From: Dolomitihabitans soli
GTDB taxonomy: Bacteria; Actinomycetota; Actinomycetes; Streptosporangiales; Streptosporangiaceae
Direction of reading: 5' to 3'
NCBI RefSeq assembly: GCF_022213955.1
Contig: NZ_JAKNTW010000025.1
Coordinates: 55,141-119,140 of the forward strand
DNA length: 64,000 bases
This document shows positions 7,752 through 15,281 of the stretch, piece by piece. The notes under the pieces were generated by a model, which ran no database searches, was not told the DNA's origin, and saw only the letters and a list, made by a program, of their open reading frames with translations. Numbering within the stretch: the stretch's first letter is position 1; each line of letters begins with the position of its first letter. Made by a program: the position numbers and the translations under genes.

Positions 7752-7842
7752 GACGCGCGCTGGTGTTGACACGCCCTGTGTAGACGCGCGCTGGTGTTGA
7801 CGCGCGCTGTGTAGACGCTCTCGGTGTTGACGCTCTCTGGGC
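7752..7842. repeat. Tandem repeat, 31-bp period (two half-units of about 15 bp), three copies
   Basis: Copies begin at 7752, 7783 and 7814, each starting GAC. Each copy holds two related half-units: GACGCGCGCTGGTGTT then GACACGCCCTGTGTA, and so on, so the array reads as six variants of GACGCGCGCTGTGTT. It lies in the 306-bp convergent gap (7558-7863) between the DUF5999 gene and the GntR gene, whose stop is 21 bp away. Nothing else recognisable is in this gap; no strong hairpin is formed. Confidence 0.85.
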
Positions 7843-7863
7843 GATGCCGGCCGTGCCCGGGGG

Positions 7864-8598
7864 TCAGCCGGAGTGGGCGTCGAAGTGGAGCTCGGAGGTG
7901 ACGCGGTAGCGGTCGCCCCGGTAGATGGAGCGGGTGAACTCGACGATGCGGCCGCCGGCGTCGCGGGTGGTGCGCTCGAAGAGGAGCGCGGGGGCGTGCT
8001 GGGGGACGTGCAAAAGCCCGGCCTCGGTCTCGTCGGTGACGGTGGGCTCTATGGTCTGCACCGCGCTGCGGACGTCGATGCCGAAGCGCTCGCGAAGGAA
8101 ACGGTAGAAGGAGCCTGACACCATGTCGGCGGGTTCGAGGCCGTCGACGAGGGCGTGGGGCAGGTGGATGCGCTCGATGGCCATCGGCTCGTCGTCGACC
8201 ACGCGCAGCCGTACCACGCGCAGGACCGGGGCGGCGGGGGAGAGGTGGAGGCGGGCGGCGAGCTGCGGGCCGGCCGCGGCCGCGCCGAACTCGAGGACGC
8301 GGCTGAGCCAGTGGCCCTCGGCCGGCGGCGTGTAGAACGAGCTGCCGGTGGTGGCGGTCAGCGCCTGGGTGACCCGGTGCGGGCCGGTGAAGGTGCCGCG
8401 GCCGCGCTCGCGGACCAGCAGGCCGGAGCGGACCAGGTCGTCGATCGCCGCCCGCAGGGTGGGGCGCGAGACGCCGAGTTCCTTGCAGAGGTCGCGTTCG
8501 GAGGGGATCGCCTCGCGCGGCTTCTTGTCGGCGACGAGATCGAGCAGGAAGTCACGCACCCGGTCTCGCTTGAGCCCGGACGGCATGTTGAGGGTCAC
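7864..8598 (-). CDS. GntR/HutC-family regulator, DasR-like
   Basis: A 244-residue protein with an N-terminal winged helix (IPSERDLCKELGVSRPTLRA, about residues 35-55, then LVRERGRGTFT) and a C-terminal UTRA effector domain (LRVVRLRVVDDEPMAIERIH onward). HutC/DasR-type regulators sense phosphorylated amino sugars or similar ligands and control uptake genes. It is divergent from an ABC sugar importer plus a GH20 hexosaminidase, and the shared control region holds TGGTTAAGACCA, close to the DasR-responsive element consensus TGGTCTAGACCA. This supports a GlcNAc/chitobiose-responsive role. The start is a GTG at 8598; an in-frame ATG (residue 5) is the alternative. Confidence 0.9.
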   Translation of the reverse strand: MTLNMPSGLKRDRVRDFLLDLVADKKPREAIPSERDLCKELGVSRPTLRAAIDDLVRSGLLVRERGRGTFTGPHRVTQALTATTGSSFYTPPAEGHWLSRVLEFGAAAAGPQLAARLHLSPAAPVLRVVRLRVVDDEPMAIERIHLPHALVDGLEPADMVSGSFYRFLRERFGIDVRSAVQTIEPTVTDETEAGLLHVPQHAPALLFERTTRDAGGRIVEFTRSIYRGDRYRVTSELHFDAHSG

Positions 8599-8608
8599 AC
8601 AGCTGACA

Positions 8609-8635
8609 TTACCACGATCTTACCTATTTCTTACC
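8609..8635. promoter_or_regulatory. Triple TTACC direct repeat, 11-bp period, upstream of gntR
   Basis: TTACC starts at exactly 8609, 8620 and 8631, so three identical pentamers lie on the same face of the helix, 10 bp upstream of the gntR start. A matching array lies before the importer gene (8710-8736). Likely operator or activator sites; the binding protein is unknown. Confidence 0.55.
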
Positions 8636-8682
8636 AGTGATTCGGGCGAAGCTCCAGGTGAAATTGGGCCTTGACGGCAGAG

Positions 8683-8696
8683 CTGGTTAAGACCAC
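8683..8696. promoter_or_regulatory. dre-like operator (DasR type)
   Basis: CTGGTTAAGACCAC contains perfect TGGT/ACCA arms around TAAG. The established DasR-responsive element core is TGGTCTAGACCA, so only the centre differs. It lies between TTGACG (8671-8676) and CACGCT (8694-8699), a possible -35/-10 pair with a 17-nt spacer for the importer operon, so binding here would block transcription. Confidence 0.6.
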
Positions 8697-8709
8697 GCTG
8701 CCGGTAAGC

Positions 8710-8736
8710 GAACCTATTACTTACCAATACATTACC
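8710..8736. promoter_or_regulatory. Second 11-bp-period array upstream of the importer
   Basis: GAACC, TTACC and TTACC start at 8710, 8721 and 8732, repeating the 11-bp spacing seen before gntR. GGTAAG (8703-8708) and CTTACC (8720-8725) also form an inverted repeat with an 11-bp spacer. The array ends 14 bp before the ATG of the binding-protein gene. Confidence 0.5.
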
Positions 8737-8750
8737 AATCCGGAGTACCC

Positions 8751-9995
8751 ATGAGGCACGTCACGGCATTGCTGGCCCTCGCCGCCACCCTCGCCGCATG
8801 CAGTTCCCCCGCGGAGCCCGGCGACGGCGGGACGACCAGGCTCACCGTGTGGGTCATGCGGGACAGCCTGTCCGACGGCGTGCTCGACCGCTTCGAGGCC
8901 GGCTACCGGCGCACGCGTCCCGACGTCGACCTGGACATCCAGATCCAAGAGTGGGACGGCATCGGCCAGAAGGTCACCAGCGCCCTGGCCAGCAACGACG
9001 CCCCCGACGTGATCGAGGTCGGCAACACCCAGGTCGCCGAGTACGCGGCCAGCGGCGGAGTGCGGGACCTCACCGACAAGGTCGCCGACCTCGGCGGCGC
9101 CGACTGGCTCCCCGGCCTCGCCGAGCCGGGCAGGATCGAGGGACGCCAGTACGGCGTGCCGTGGTATGCCGCCAACCGGGTGGTCATCTACAACAAGGAT
9201 CTCTTCGCCAAGGCGGGCATAAAAGCCCCGCCCGTCACCCGCGACGAGTGGCTGACGATCACCGCCAAGCTGGACAAGGGCGACGACCAGGGCATCTACC
9301 TCCCCGGCCAGAACTGGTACACCCTCGCCGGCTTCATCTGGGACGAGGGCGGCGAGCTGGCCGTGAACCAGGGCGGCAGCTGGAAGGGAGCCCTCGACAC
9401 CCCGCAGGCGGTGGCCGGGATGGAGTTCTACCGCGAACTCCAGGCACTCGGCGAGGGCCCGAAGGACTCCGACGAGGCCAAGCCCCCGCAGGCCGGCGTA
9501 TTCGCCAAGGGCGACGTCGCCCAGCTCATCTCGACCCCCGGCGGCGCGGTCGCGATCGAGAAGGCCAACCCCGAACTGGCCGGGAAACTGGGCTTCTTCC
9601 CGATCCCCGGCAAGACCGCCGGCAAGCCGGGCGCGGTGTTCACCGGCGGCTCCGACCTGATCATCCCGGAGGCGTCGAGGAACCAGGAGGCCGCCTACGA
9701 GGTGGTCAAGGCGCTGACGGGGGAGACGTTCCAGAACGACATGGCCAAGGAGATGAGCTATGTGCCCAACCGGGTCTCCCTGGCCGGGGTCCTGGACGGG
9801 AACGAGGGGACGGCCGCGATGGCGAAGGGCGCGGCAGGAGGCCACGCCACCCCCAACTCGCCCGCCTGGGCCGCCGTCGAGGCCAAGAACGTGATCAAGG
9901 AGTACATGACCGCGGTGCTCACCGGCGGCGAGGCCGCCGCGGAGGCGGCGAAGGCCGCGCAGAGCATCACCGGCATCCTCGCCGCCGAATCCTGA
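8751..9995 (+). CDS. Sugar ABC transporter, substrate-binding lipoprotein
   Basis: A 414-residue family-1 extracellular solute-binding protein. The lipobox LAAC (cysteine about residue 19) marks it as a membrane-anchored lipoprotein. The body shows the family pattern: WVMRDSLSDGVLDRF, VTSALASNDAPDVIEVGN, YGVPWYAANRVVIYNKDLF and the hinge region LSTPGG-like SGGAV. It binds a sugar outside the cell and delivers it to the two permeases that follow. Divergence from the DasR-like regulator and linkage to a GH20 hexosaminidase point to chitobiose, GlcNAc or related oligosaccharides, equivalent to DasA. No ATPase gene is in the cluster, as expected where the shared MsiK-type ATPase serves several importers. 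Confidence 0.9.
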   Translation: MRHVTALLALAATLAACSSPAEPGDGGTTRLTVWVMRDSLSDGVLDRFEAGYRRTRPDVDLDIQIQEWDGIGQKVTSALASNDAPDVIEVGNTQVAEYAASGGVRDLTDKVADLGGADWLPGLAEPGRIEGRQYGVPWYAANRVVIYNKDLFAKAGIKAPPVTRDEWLTITAKLDKGDDQGIYLPGQNWYTLAGFIWDEGGELAVNQGGSWKGALDTPQAVAGMEFYRELQALGEGPKDSDEAKPPQAGVFAKGDVAQLISTPGGAVAIEKANPELAGKLGFFPIPGKTAGKPGAVFTGGSDLIIPEASRNQEAAYEVVKALTGETFQNDMAKEMSYVPNRVSLAGVLDGNEGTAAMAKGAAGGHATPNSPAWAAVEAKNVIKEYMTAVLTGGEAAAEAAKAAQSITGILAAES

Positions 9996-10008
9996 GCCGG
10001 GGAGCGAC

Positions 10009-10974
10009 GTGTCCGCACCATCCCTGGCGGCCGGCCGCCGGGAGACCCCCGCCACCGGCCCGCCCCCCGCCGCCGCTCCGCCGAGGCGGACCGCGCTGTG
10101 GCCGTACCTGCTGATCGCGCCGACCGTCCTCGGCGCGGCCTACCTGCTGCTCTACCCGCTGCTCCGCAGCGTCGTGATCTCCTTCCAGCACTTCAGGACC
10201 GGCGAGCTGATCCGTGGCGGGGCGGCCTTCGTCGGGTTGGAGAACTACCGGGCGGTGCTCGGCAGCGAGGAGTTCCGGTCGGTGGTGCTGCGCACCCTCG
10301 TCTGGACCGTCGTCAACGTGGTGCTGATCATGGTGATCTCCACCGTGGTGGCACTGATGATCGCCCGGCTGGGGCGGCGGATGCGGCTCGCCGTACTCAG
10401 CGCTCTGGTGCTGACCTGGGCCACTCCCGTGCTGGCCGCCACCACGATCTTCCAGTGGCTCTTCCAGTCGCGTCTCGGCGTGGTCAACTGGCTGCTGGTC
10501 ACGCTGGGCCTGGAGTCGTTCAGGGACTACACCTGGTTCGCCGACGGCACCTCGACCTTCGCCATCCTGGTGACGCTGGTGGTCTGGCAGTCGGTGCCGT
10601 TCGCCGCCCTCACCCTCTACGCCGGCCTGACCACGGTCCCCGCCGAGCTGTACGAGGCGGCGCGGATCGACGGTGCGACCAGCCGCCAGGTGTTCACGGA
10701 GGTCACCTTCCCGATCCTGCGCCCGCTGTTCGGGCTGATCACCTCGCTGGAGGTGATCTGGGTGTTCAAGTGCTTCGCGCAGATCTGGGCGGTCAGCCGG
10801 GGCGGTCCGGACGGCGCCACCACCACCCTGCCCGTCTACGCCTTCCAGGTCGCGCAGTCGCTGCACAAGTACGACCTGGGCTCGGCGATCTCCACGCTCA
10901 CCGTGCTGATCCTCATCGTCGCCCTGATCACCCATCTGCGGCGGATGGTCAAGCAGGAAGGAGAGCACCTGTGA
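10009..10974 (+). CDS. Sugar ABC transporter permease 1 (MalF/DasB-like)
   Basis: A 321-residue membrane protein with about six transmembrane segments, the first near residue 30 (LWPYLLIAPTVLGAAYLLLY). The permease coupling motif appears as EAARIDGATSRQVFTEVTFP. It forms one half of the importer channel with the next gene. The GTG start at 10009 follows GGGGAGCGAC, 13 nt after the binding-protein stop, and its stop overlaps the next start as GTGA. A proline/alanine-rich cytoplasmic N-terminus (about 25 residues) is usual for this group in actinobacteria. Confidence 0.92.
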   Translation: MSAPSLAAGRRETPATGPPPAAAPPRRTALWPYLLIAPTVLGAAYLLLYPLLRSVVISFQHFRTGELIRGGAAFVGLENYRAVLGSEEFRSVVLRTLVWTVVNVVLIMVISTVVALMIARLGRRMRLAVLSALVLTWATPVLAATTIFQWLFQSRLGVVNWLLVTLGLESFRDYTWFADGTSTFAILVTLVVWQSVPFAALTLYAGLTTVPAELYEAARIDGATSRQVFTEVTFPILRPLFGLITSLEVIWVFKCFAQIWAVSRGGPDGATTTLPVYAFQVAQSLHKYDLGSAISTLTVLILIVALITHLRRMVKQEGEHL

Positions 10975-11792
10975 TCCGCCGCCTGCCGCTGAACCTCGCC
11001 GCCCTGGTGGTCGTCGTCATCTCGGTCTTCCCCGTCTACTGGATGGCGCTGACCGCCTTCACCCCAACGAAGGACATCCAGGCGGAGACCCCGACCTTCT
11101 GGCCGGCCCATCCCACCCTGGAACACTTCGCGACCGCGGTGAACGCCGACGGCTTCTGGACCTTCTGGCGCAACAGCCTGGCCGTCACCGCGGCCGCCGT
11201 GCTCCTCGCCCTGGCGGTCGCGCTGCTCGCCGCCTTCGCGGTGGCCCGGATGCGCTGGCGGGGACGGCGCGGCTTCATCCTGATGGTCTTCATCGCCCAG
11301 ATGGCGCCCTGGGAGGCGCTGCTCGTGTCGATGTTCATCATCGCCCGCGACACCGGCATGCTCGACAAGCTCTCCATGCTCACGCTGATCTACTTCATGA
11401 CGACGCTGCCGTTCACGATCGTCACCCTGCGCGGCTTCCTCGCCTCCATCCCGCCCGAACTGGAGGAGGCGGCGCTGATGGACGGCTGCGGCCGGGCCGC
11501 CGCCTTCCGCCGGGTGGTGCTGCCGCTGCTCGCCCCCGGCCTGATGTCGACCTCGCTGTTCGGCTTCATCACCGCGTGGAACGAGTTCGCCTTCGCCAAC
11601 GCGCTGATCATCAAGAACCAGGACGACCGGACGCTGCCCGTCTGGCTGTCGTCGTTCAGCAACGTCTTCGGCACCGACTGGGGCGCCACCATGGCCGCCT
11701 CCACCCTCTTCATGCTCCCGGTGCTCCTCATCTTCCTCATCCTGCAGCGCCGGGTCACCTCGGGCCTGATCGCCGGCGCGGTCAAGGGATGA
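10971..11792 (+). CDS. Sugar ABC transporter permease 2 (MalG/DasC-like)
   Basis: A 273-residue permease starting at GTG 10971 (VIRRLPLNLAALVVVVISVF), with GAAGGAGAG just upstream and a GTGA overlap with permease 1. Six membrane segments are visible; the EAA-type coupling loop reads EEAALMDGCGRAAAFRRVVL followed by P. It pairs with permease 1. The next gene, the GH20 enzyme, starts 26 nt later, so import and intracellular hydrolysis are encoded in one operon. Confidence 0.92.
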   Translation: MIRRLPLNLAALVVVVISVFPVYWMALTAFTPTKDIQAETPTFWPAHPTLEHFATAVNADGFWTFWRNSLAVTAAAVLLALAVALLAAFAVARMRWRGRRGFILMVFIAQMAPWEALLVSMFIIARDTGMLDKLSMLTLIYFMTTLPFTIVTLRGFLASIPPELEEAALMDGCGRAAAFRRVVLPLLAPGLMSTSLFGFITAWNEFAFANALIIKNQDDRTLPVWLSSFSNVFGTDWGATMAASTLFMLPVLLIFLILQRRVTSGLIAGAVKG

Positions 11793-11817
11793 GCCATCCA
11801 GCCGAAGGGACCCCACG

Positions 11818-13077
11818 TTGATCATTCCGCGGCCGAGAGAGCTGGCCGTCCACGGCGGTTCCCTCCTCTACCATCAGGACCTCCTGCGCCAGGGGCCGGA
11901 CGACGTGTCCCTCGGCGACGAGGGCTACCGGCTGGACGTCGGCCGGCACGGCGTCGAACTGACGGCCGGCGGCCCGGCCGGCCGCTTCTACGGCATGCGC
12001 ACCCTCGCCCAGCTCGGCCCGAGCCTGCCCGCGGGCACGATCGAGGACCGGCCGCGATTCGCCTGGCGCGGCGTGATGCTCGACGTGGCCAGGCACTTCA
12101 TGCCGAAGACGTTCGTGCTGCGCCTCATCGACCTGCTCGCCGAGCACAAGCTCAACGTGCTGCACCTGCACCTGACCGACGACCAGGGCTGGCGGCTGGA
12201 GATCGAACGCCATCCACGCCTGACCGAGGGCGGCGACTTCTACACCCGCGCGGACATCCGGGAGATCGTCGGGTACGCGGCGGAGCGGTTCGTGACCGTG
12301 GTGCCGGAGATCGAGACGCCCGGTCACGCCCAGGCGGCCATCGCGGCCTACCCGCGTCTCGGCAACGATCCGGCGCGGCGGCTGCGGGCCTGGGAGTCGT
12401 GGGGGATCAGCGAGCACGTGCTGAACCTGGAGGAGTCCACCATCAGGTTCTTCCAGGACGTGCTCGACGAGGTGATGGAGCTGTTCCCGGGCGACTTCGT
12501 GCACGTCGGCGGGGACGAGTGCCCCACGGCGGAGTGGGAGCGCAGCCCCGCGGCGCGGCGGCGGATGCGCGACCTGGGGCTGTCCGGGCCGGCGGACGCG
12601 TGCGGCTGGTTCATCGGCCGGATGGCCGCCCACCTGCGGCGGCACGGCCGCGAGCCGATCTGCTGGGACGAGCCGGGACGCCGCCCCGCGCCGGGGACGA
12701 CGACCATGGTGTGGCTCGCCGAACAGGCGGACGCCGGGCAGGCCGACATCATCCTCACCCCGCACACCCGGACCTACTTCGACTACTACCCCTCCGACGA
12801 GCCGGGCCAGCCGCCGGCCCAGCGAGGCGTCCTCACCCTGGCCGACGCCTACGCCTTCGCGCCCGACCCCGCCGCGCGTGGCGTCCAGTGCCAACTCTGG
12901 ACGGAGTACATGCCCACCCCGCGGGACGTGGAGTACATGGCCTTCCCGAGGCTGTGCGCGTTCGCCGAGGTCGCCTGGGGCTCGGCCGGCGACTACCCCG
13001 ACTTCCTGCGGCGGCTCGACCCGCACCTGGCCAGGCTCGCCGCGCAAGGCGTGCGCATCGGCCCGCTGATCCCCTGA
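11818..13077 (+). CDS. Intracellular beta-N-acetylhexosaminidase, GH20
   Basis: A 419-residue enzyme. The GH20 TIM barrel is clear: WRGVMLDVARHFMPK, HLHLTDDQGWRLEI, VPEIETPGHAQAA and the catalytic aspartate-glutamate pair D233-E234 in HVGGDECP. GH20 enzymes release terminal GlcNAc (or GalNAc) through substrate-assisted catalysis. There is no signal peptide, so it should act inside the cell on oligosaccharides brought in by the preceding importer. The start is a TTG at 11818 with AAGGGA seven bases upstream; there is no better start nearby. The N-terminal accessory domain is short compared with secreted GH20 enzymes. Confidence 0.93.
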   Translation: MIIPRPRELAVHGGSLLYHQDLLRQGPDDVSLGDEGYRLDVGRHGVELTAGGPAGRFYGMRTLAQLGPSLPAGTIEDRPRFAWRGVMLDVARHFMPKTFVLRLIDLLAEHKLNVLHLHLTDDQGWRLEIERHPRLTEGGDFYTRADIREIVGYAAERFVTVVPEIETPGHAQAAIAAYPRLGNDPARRLRAWESWGISEHVLNLEESTIRFFQDVLDEVMELFPGDFVHVGGDECPTAEWERSPAARRRMRDLGLSGPADACGWFIGRMAAHLRRHGREPICWDEPGRRPAPGTTTMVWLAEQADAGQADIILTPHTRTYFDYYPSDEPGQPPAQRGVLTLADAYAFAPDPAARGVQCQLWTEYMPTPRDVEYMAFPRLCAFAEVAWGSAGDYPDFLRRLDPHLARLAAQGVRIGPLIP

Positions 13078-13100
13078 ACCCCGCGAGAAAGGGCAAGAAA

Positions 13101-14492
13101 GTGCGCAGAAAGGTGTTACCCGGCCTGTTGGCCGCCGCGCTGCTGATCGTCACGGTCTGGGTGTTCGCCGGTCCGGCGAGCGCCCAGCAGTCCCTGCGGC
13201 TGCAGTACCGCACGAGCGCCACCGGCGCGACCGCCGACCAGGTCGAGCCGTGGTTCAACCTGGTCAACGACGGCGGCTCCGCGGTGTCGCTGTCCGGCGT
13301 CAAGATCCGCTACTACTTCAAGGCCGACACCCCCGCCCAGCAGTATCGCTTCGCCTGCTCGTGGGCGGTGATCGGCTGTGCGAAGGTGACCGGGTCATTC
13401 GTCGGCGGCGCCTCGGACCGCTACCTGGAGGTCGGTTTCACCTCCGGCAGCCTCGCGGCCGGCGGGCAGACCGGTGATCTGCAACTGCGTTTCCACCGGG
13501 CCGACTGGCAGACGCTGAACCAGAGCGACGACTACTCCTTCGGCGCCGGCCGTACGACCTACGGCGACTGGACCAAGGTGACCGTGCACCACGACGGGGC
13601 ACGGGTCTGGGGCACTCCGCCCCAGGGCGGCGGCGACCCGACCCCGACGGTGACCCCAACGGTGACCCCGACGGTCCCCGGCGGCACCGGCGTGGTCTTC
13701 GACGACTTCGCCTACACCAGCGCCGACGACCCGGCCATCGCCGCCCACCGCTGGACCGTCCGCACCAACAGCGGCGGCCCCGGCGTCCCCGGCGCCACCT
13801 GGCCCAAGGAGAACGTCACCTTCCCCACCATCGGCACCGGCAACCGGGCGCTGCAGCTCAAGGCCGAGACCGACGGAACCGGCGCGGGCACCCGCCAGTC
13901 GGAGTTCCTGCACCAGCGCAAGTTCCTCGAAGGCACCTACGCGGCCCGGGTGAAGTTCAGCGACGCCCCGGTCAGCGGTCCCGACGGGGACAACATCGTG
14001 CAGACCTTCTTCACGATCACCCCGCTGGCCGCCGACCTCGACCCCGACTACAGCGAGCAGGACTTCGAGTATCTGCCCAACGGCGGCTGGGGCGCCCAGG
14101 GCCCCATCATGTACGCCACCACCTGGGAGACCTACCGGAACGAGCCCTGGCTCGCCGTCAACGTCCACCACGAGGTGACGGCCAGCTACAACGGATGGCA
14201 CGACCTGGTCCTCCAGGTCTCCGGCGGCGTCGTGAAGTACTACATCGACGGCGCCCTGTTCGCCGAGCACGGCGGCATCTACTATCCCGAGACCGTGCAG
14301 TCGGTCAACTTCAACCTGTGGTTCATCAGCGGCGGCCTGGTCGGCTCCTCCGCCCAGCGCGGCTACGTCCAGCAGGTCGACTGGTTCTACCACTCCAAGA
14401 ACGAGGTCGTCGCGCCCGCCGAGGTCCTCAACCGCGTCTCCACCTACCGCACGACCTCCACCCCCTGGGTGGACACCGTTCCCAACCCCTGA
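13101..14492 (+). CDS. Secreted CBM3 plus GH16-type beta-glucanase-like protein
   Basis: A 463-residue secreted protein from GTG 13101 (AAAGGG seven bases upstream). Residues 1-28 are a signal peptide ending PASA. Residues of about 30-175 form a CBM3 cellulose-binding module (LRLQYRTSATGATADQVEPW, then VKIRYYF). A PTPTVTPTVTPTV linker follows. The C-terminal domain of about 260 residues is a concanavalin-like fold with E319-Q-D321-F-E323, which fits the GH16 ExDxE catalytic pattern, although glutamine in the second position is unusual. It may cleave or bind a beta-glucan. It is 23 bp after the GH20 gene and probably co-transcribed, giving an odd mix of a cellulose-binding exoenzyme in a GlcNAc operon. 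Confidence 0.8.
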   Translation: MRRKVLPGLLAAALLIVTVWVFAGPASAQQSLRLQYRTSATGATADQVEPWFNLVNDGGSAVSLSGVKIRYYFKADTPAQQYRFACSWAVIGCAKVTGSFVGGASDRYLEVGFTSGSLAAGGQTGDLQLRFHRADWQTLNQSDDYSFGAGRTTYGDWTKVTVHHDGARVWGTPPQGGGDPTPTVTPTVTPTVPGGTGVVFDDFAYTSADDPAIAAHRWTVRTNSGGPGVPGATWPKENVTFPTIGTGNRALQLKAETDGTGAGTRQSEFLHQRKFLEGTYAARVKFSDAPVSGPDGDNIVQTFFTITPLAADLDPDYSEQDFEYLPNGGWGAQGPIMYATTWETYRNEPWLAVNVHHEVTASYNGWHDLVLQVSGGVVKYYIDGALFAEHGGIYYPETVQSVNFNLWFISGGLVGSSAQRGYVQQVDWFYHSKNEVVAPAEVLNRVSTYRTTSTPWVDTVPNP

Positions 14493-14518
14493 CCGGACAC
14501 TGATCTTGGACACGGCCA

Positions 14519-14545
14519 CGGCTCGCGCGGCGCCCGCGCGAGCCG
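14519..14545. terminator. Perfect 12-bp hairpin, bidirectional terminator
   Basis: CGGCTCGCGCGG (14519-14530) and CCGCGCGAGCCG (14534-14545) pair perfectly around the loop CGC. It sits between the converging CBM3-GH16 gene and the toxin gene, whose stop is 13 bp away, and can serve both. Confidence 0.8.
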
Positions 14546-14557
14546 TACGTGCGGGCG

Positions 14558-14878
14558 TCAGTTGTACAGGCCGAGGACGGTGTGCAGGGCCTCGTCGATC
14601 TCTTCGAGCTCTCGGGGTTCGAGCCGTCCGGCGAAGTCGCCCAGGCGACGCGGGGCGACGGCCACCATCTGCTCGACCATGACCTGGGTTCGCTTGCCGA
14701 GGAGCTCTACTTCGGGGCGGAAGGGTGAAGAGGGTGCACCGGTGGAGGTAGGAGCGATGAGGACGGTCGAGAGGTGGACGAGGAAGTCTGATTGGAGGAT
14801 GACGGCGAACCGCTCGCCCCGTTGCTCGTGTGCCACCGCATCTCGAGGGGCGCGCAAACGATACACATCACCACGCAC
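14558..14878 (-). CDS. MazF/PemK-type endoribonuclease toxin
   Basis: A 106-residue protein with the MazF/PemK fold signature: MRGDVYRLRAPRDAVAHEQRGERFAVILQSD at the start (the RGDVY and G-x-R-x-x-(V/A)-(V/I)-x-Q-x-D elements) and VMVEQMVAVAPRRLGDFAGRLEP later. Such toxins cut mRNA at short sequences unless bound by their antitoxin. The GTG start at 14878 overlaps the antitoxin gene by 11 bp, the usual antitoxin-first order. The pair is isolated between a glycosidase operon and the mannosidase gene, consistent with a mobile cassette. Confidence 0.88.
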   Translation of the reverse strand: MRGDVYRLRAPRDAVAHEQRGERFAVILQSDFLVHLSTVLIAPTSTGAPSSPFRPEVELLGKRTQVMVEQMVAVAPRRLGDFAGRLEPRELEEIDEALHTVLGLYN

Positions 14879-15098
14879 GTAGGTGCTCCGTGTCCTTCAT
14901 GATTGCTTCCGCTTCGGCCTGGTCGGCGGGATCGGTGGCCAGCCTGTCGGCTGCGATCCGCGCGAGTTCCATGCGGTGGAGACGCTGGGCGACGAGAAGG
15001 GCTCCGCGGACGGCGTCGGTCGCGGATCTCCCGTCGGCGGTCAGCTCATCGAGAGCCTTTTCGGCTTTGCGATCGAGGTCAACAGTCAGCATGCCCAT
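14868..15098 (-). CDS. Antitoxin of the MazF-type pair
   Basis: A 76-residue protein (MGMLTVDLDRKAEKALDEL) with a short N-terminal segment of ribbon-helix-helix character followed by a charged helical tail rich in A, D and E, as expected for an antitoxin that wraps around its toxin. It precedes and overlaps the toxin gene by 11 bp. Assignment to a named antitoxin family rests mostly on its position. Autoregulation through upstream sequence at 15099-15180 is likely; ATTACGTAA at 15157-15165 in that region is a perfect short palindrome and could be part of an operator. Confidence 0.75.
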   Translation of the reverse strand: MGMLTVDLDRKAEKALDELTADGRSATDAVRGALLVAQRLHRMELARIAADRLATDPADQAEAEAIMKDTEHLRAW

Positions 15099-15281
15099 AT
15101 CTTCACTGTACGACGAGCCCCCGCGCAGGCGATCGAATGAAATGCGTGATCAGATGATTACGTAAAGTGGCATAGAGCTGGTCGAGTCGGGATGAGGGGG
15201 CTCGTGGCCTGCTCCGCGCGGGGATGCCGGGTGACAATCCCGCCTCCGTGGCCGATCATCTCCGGGAGGGGAGTGATCGGC

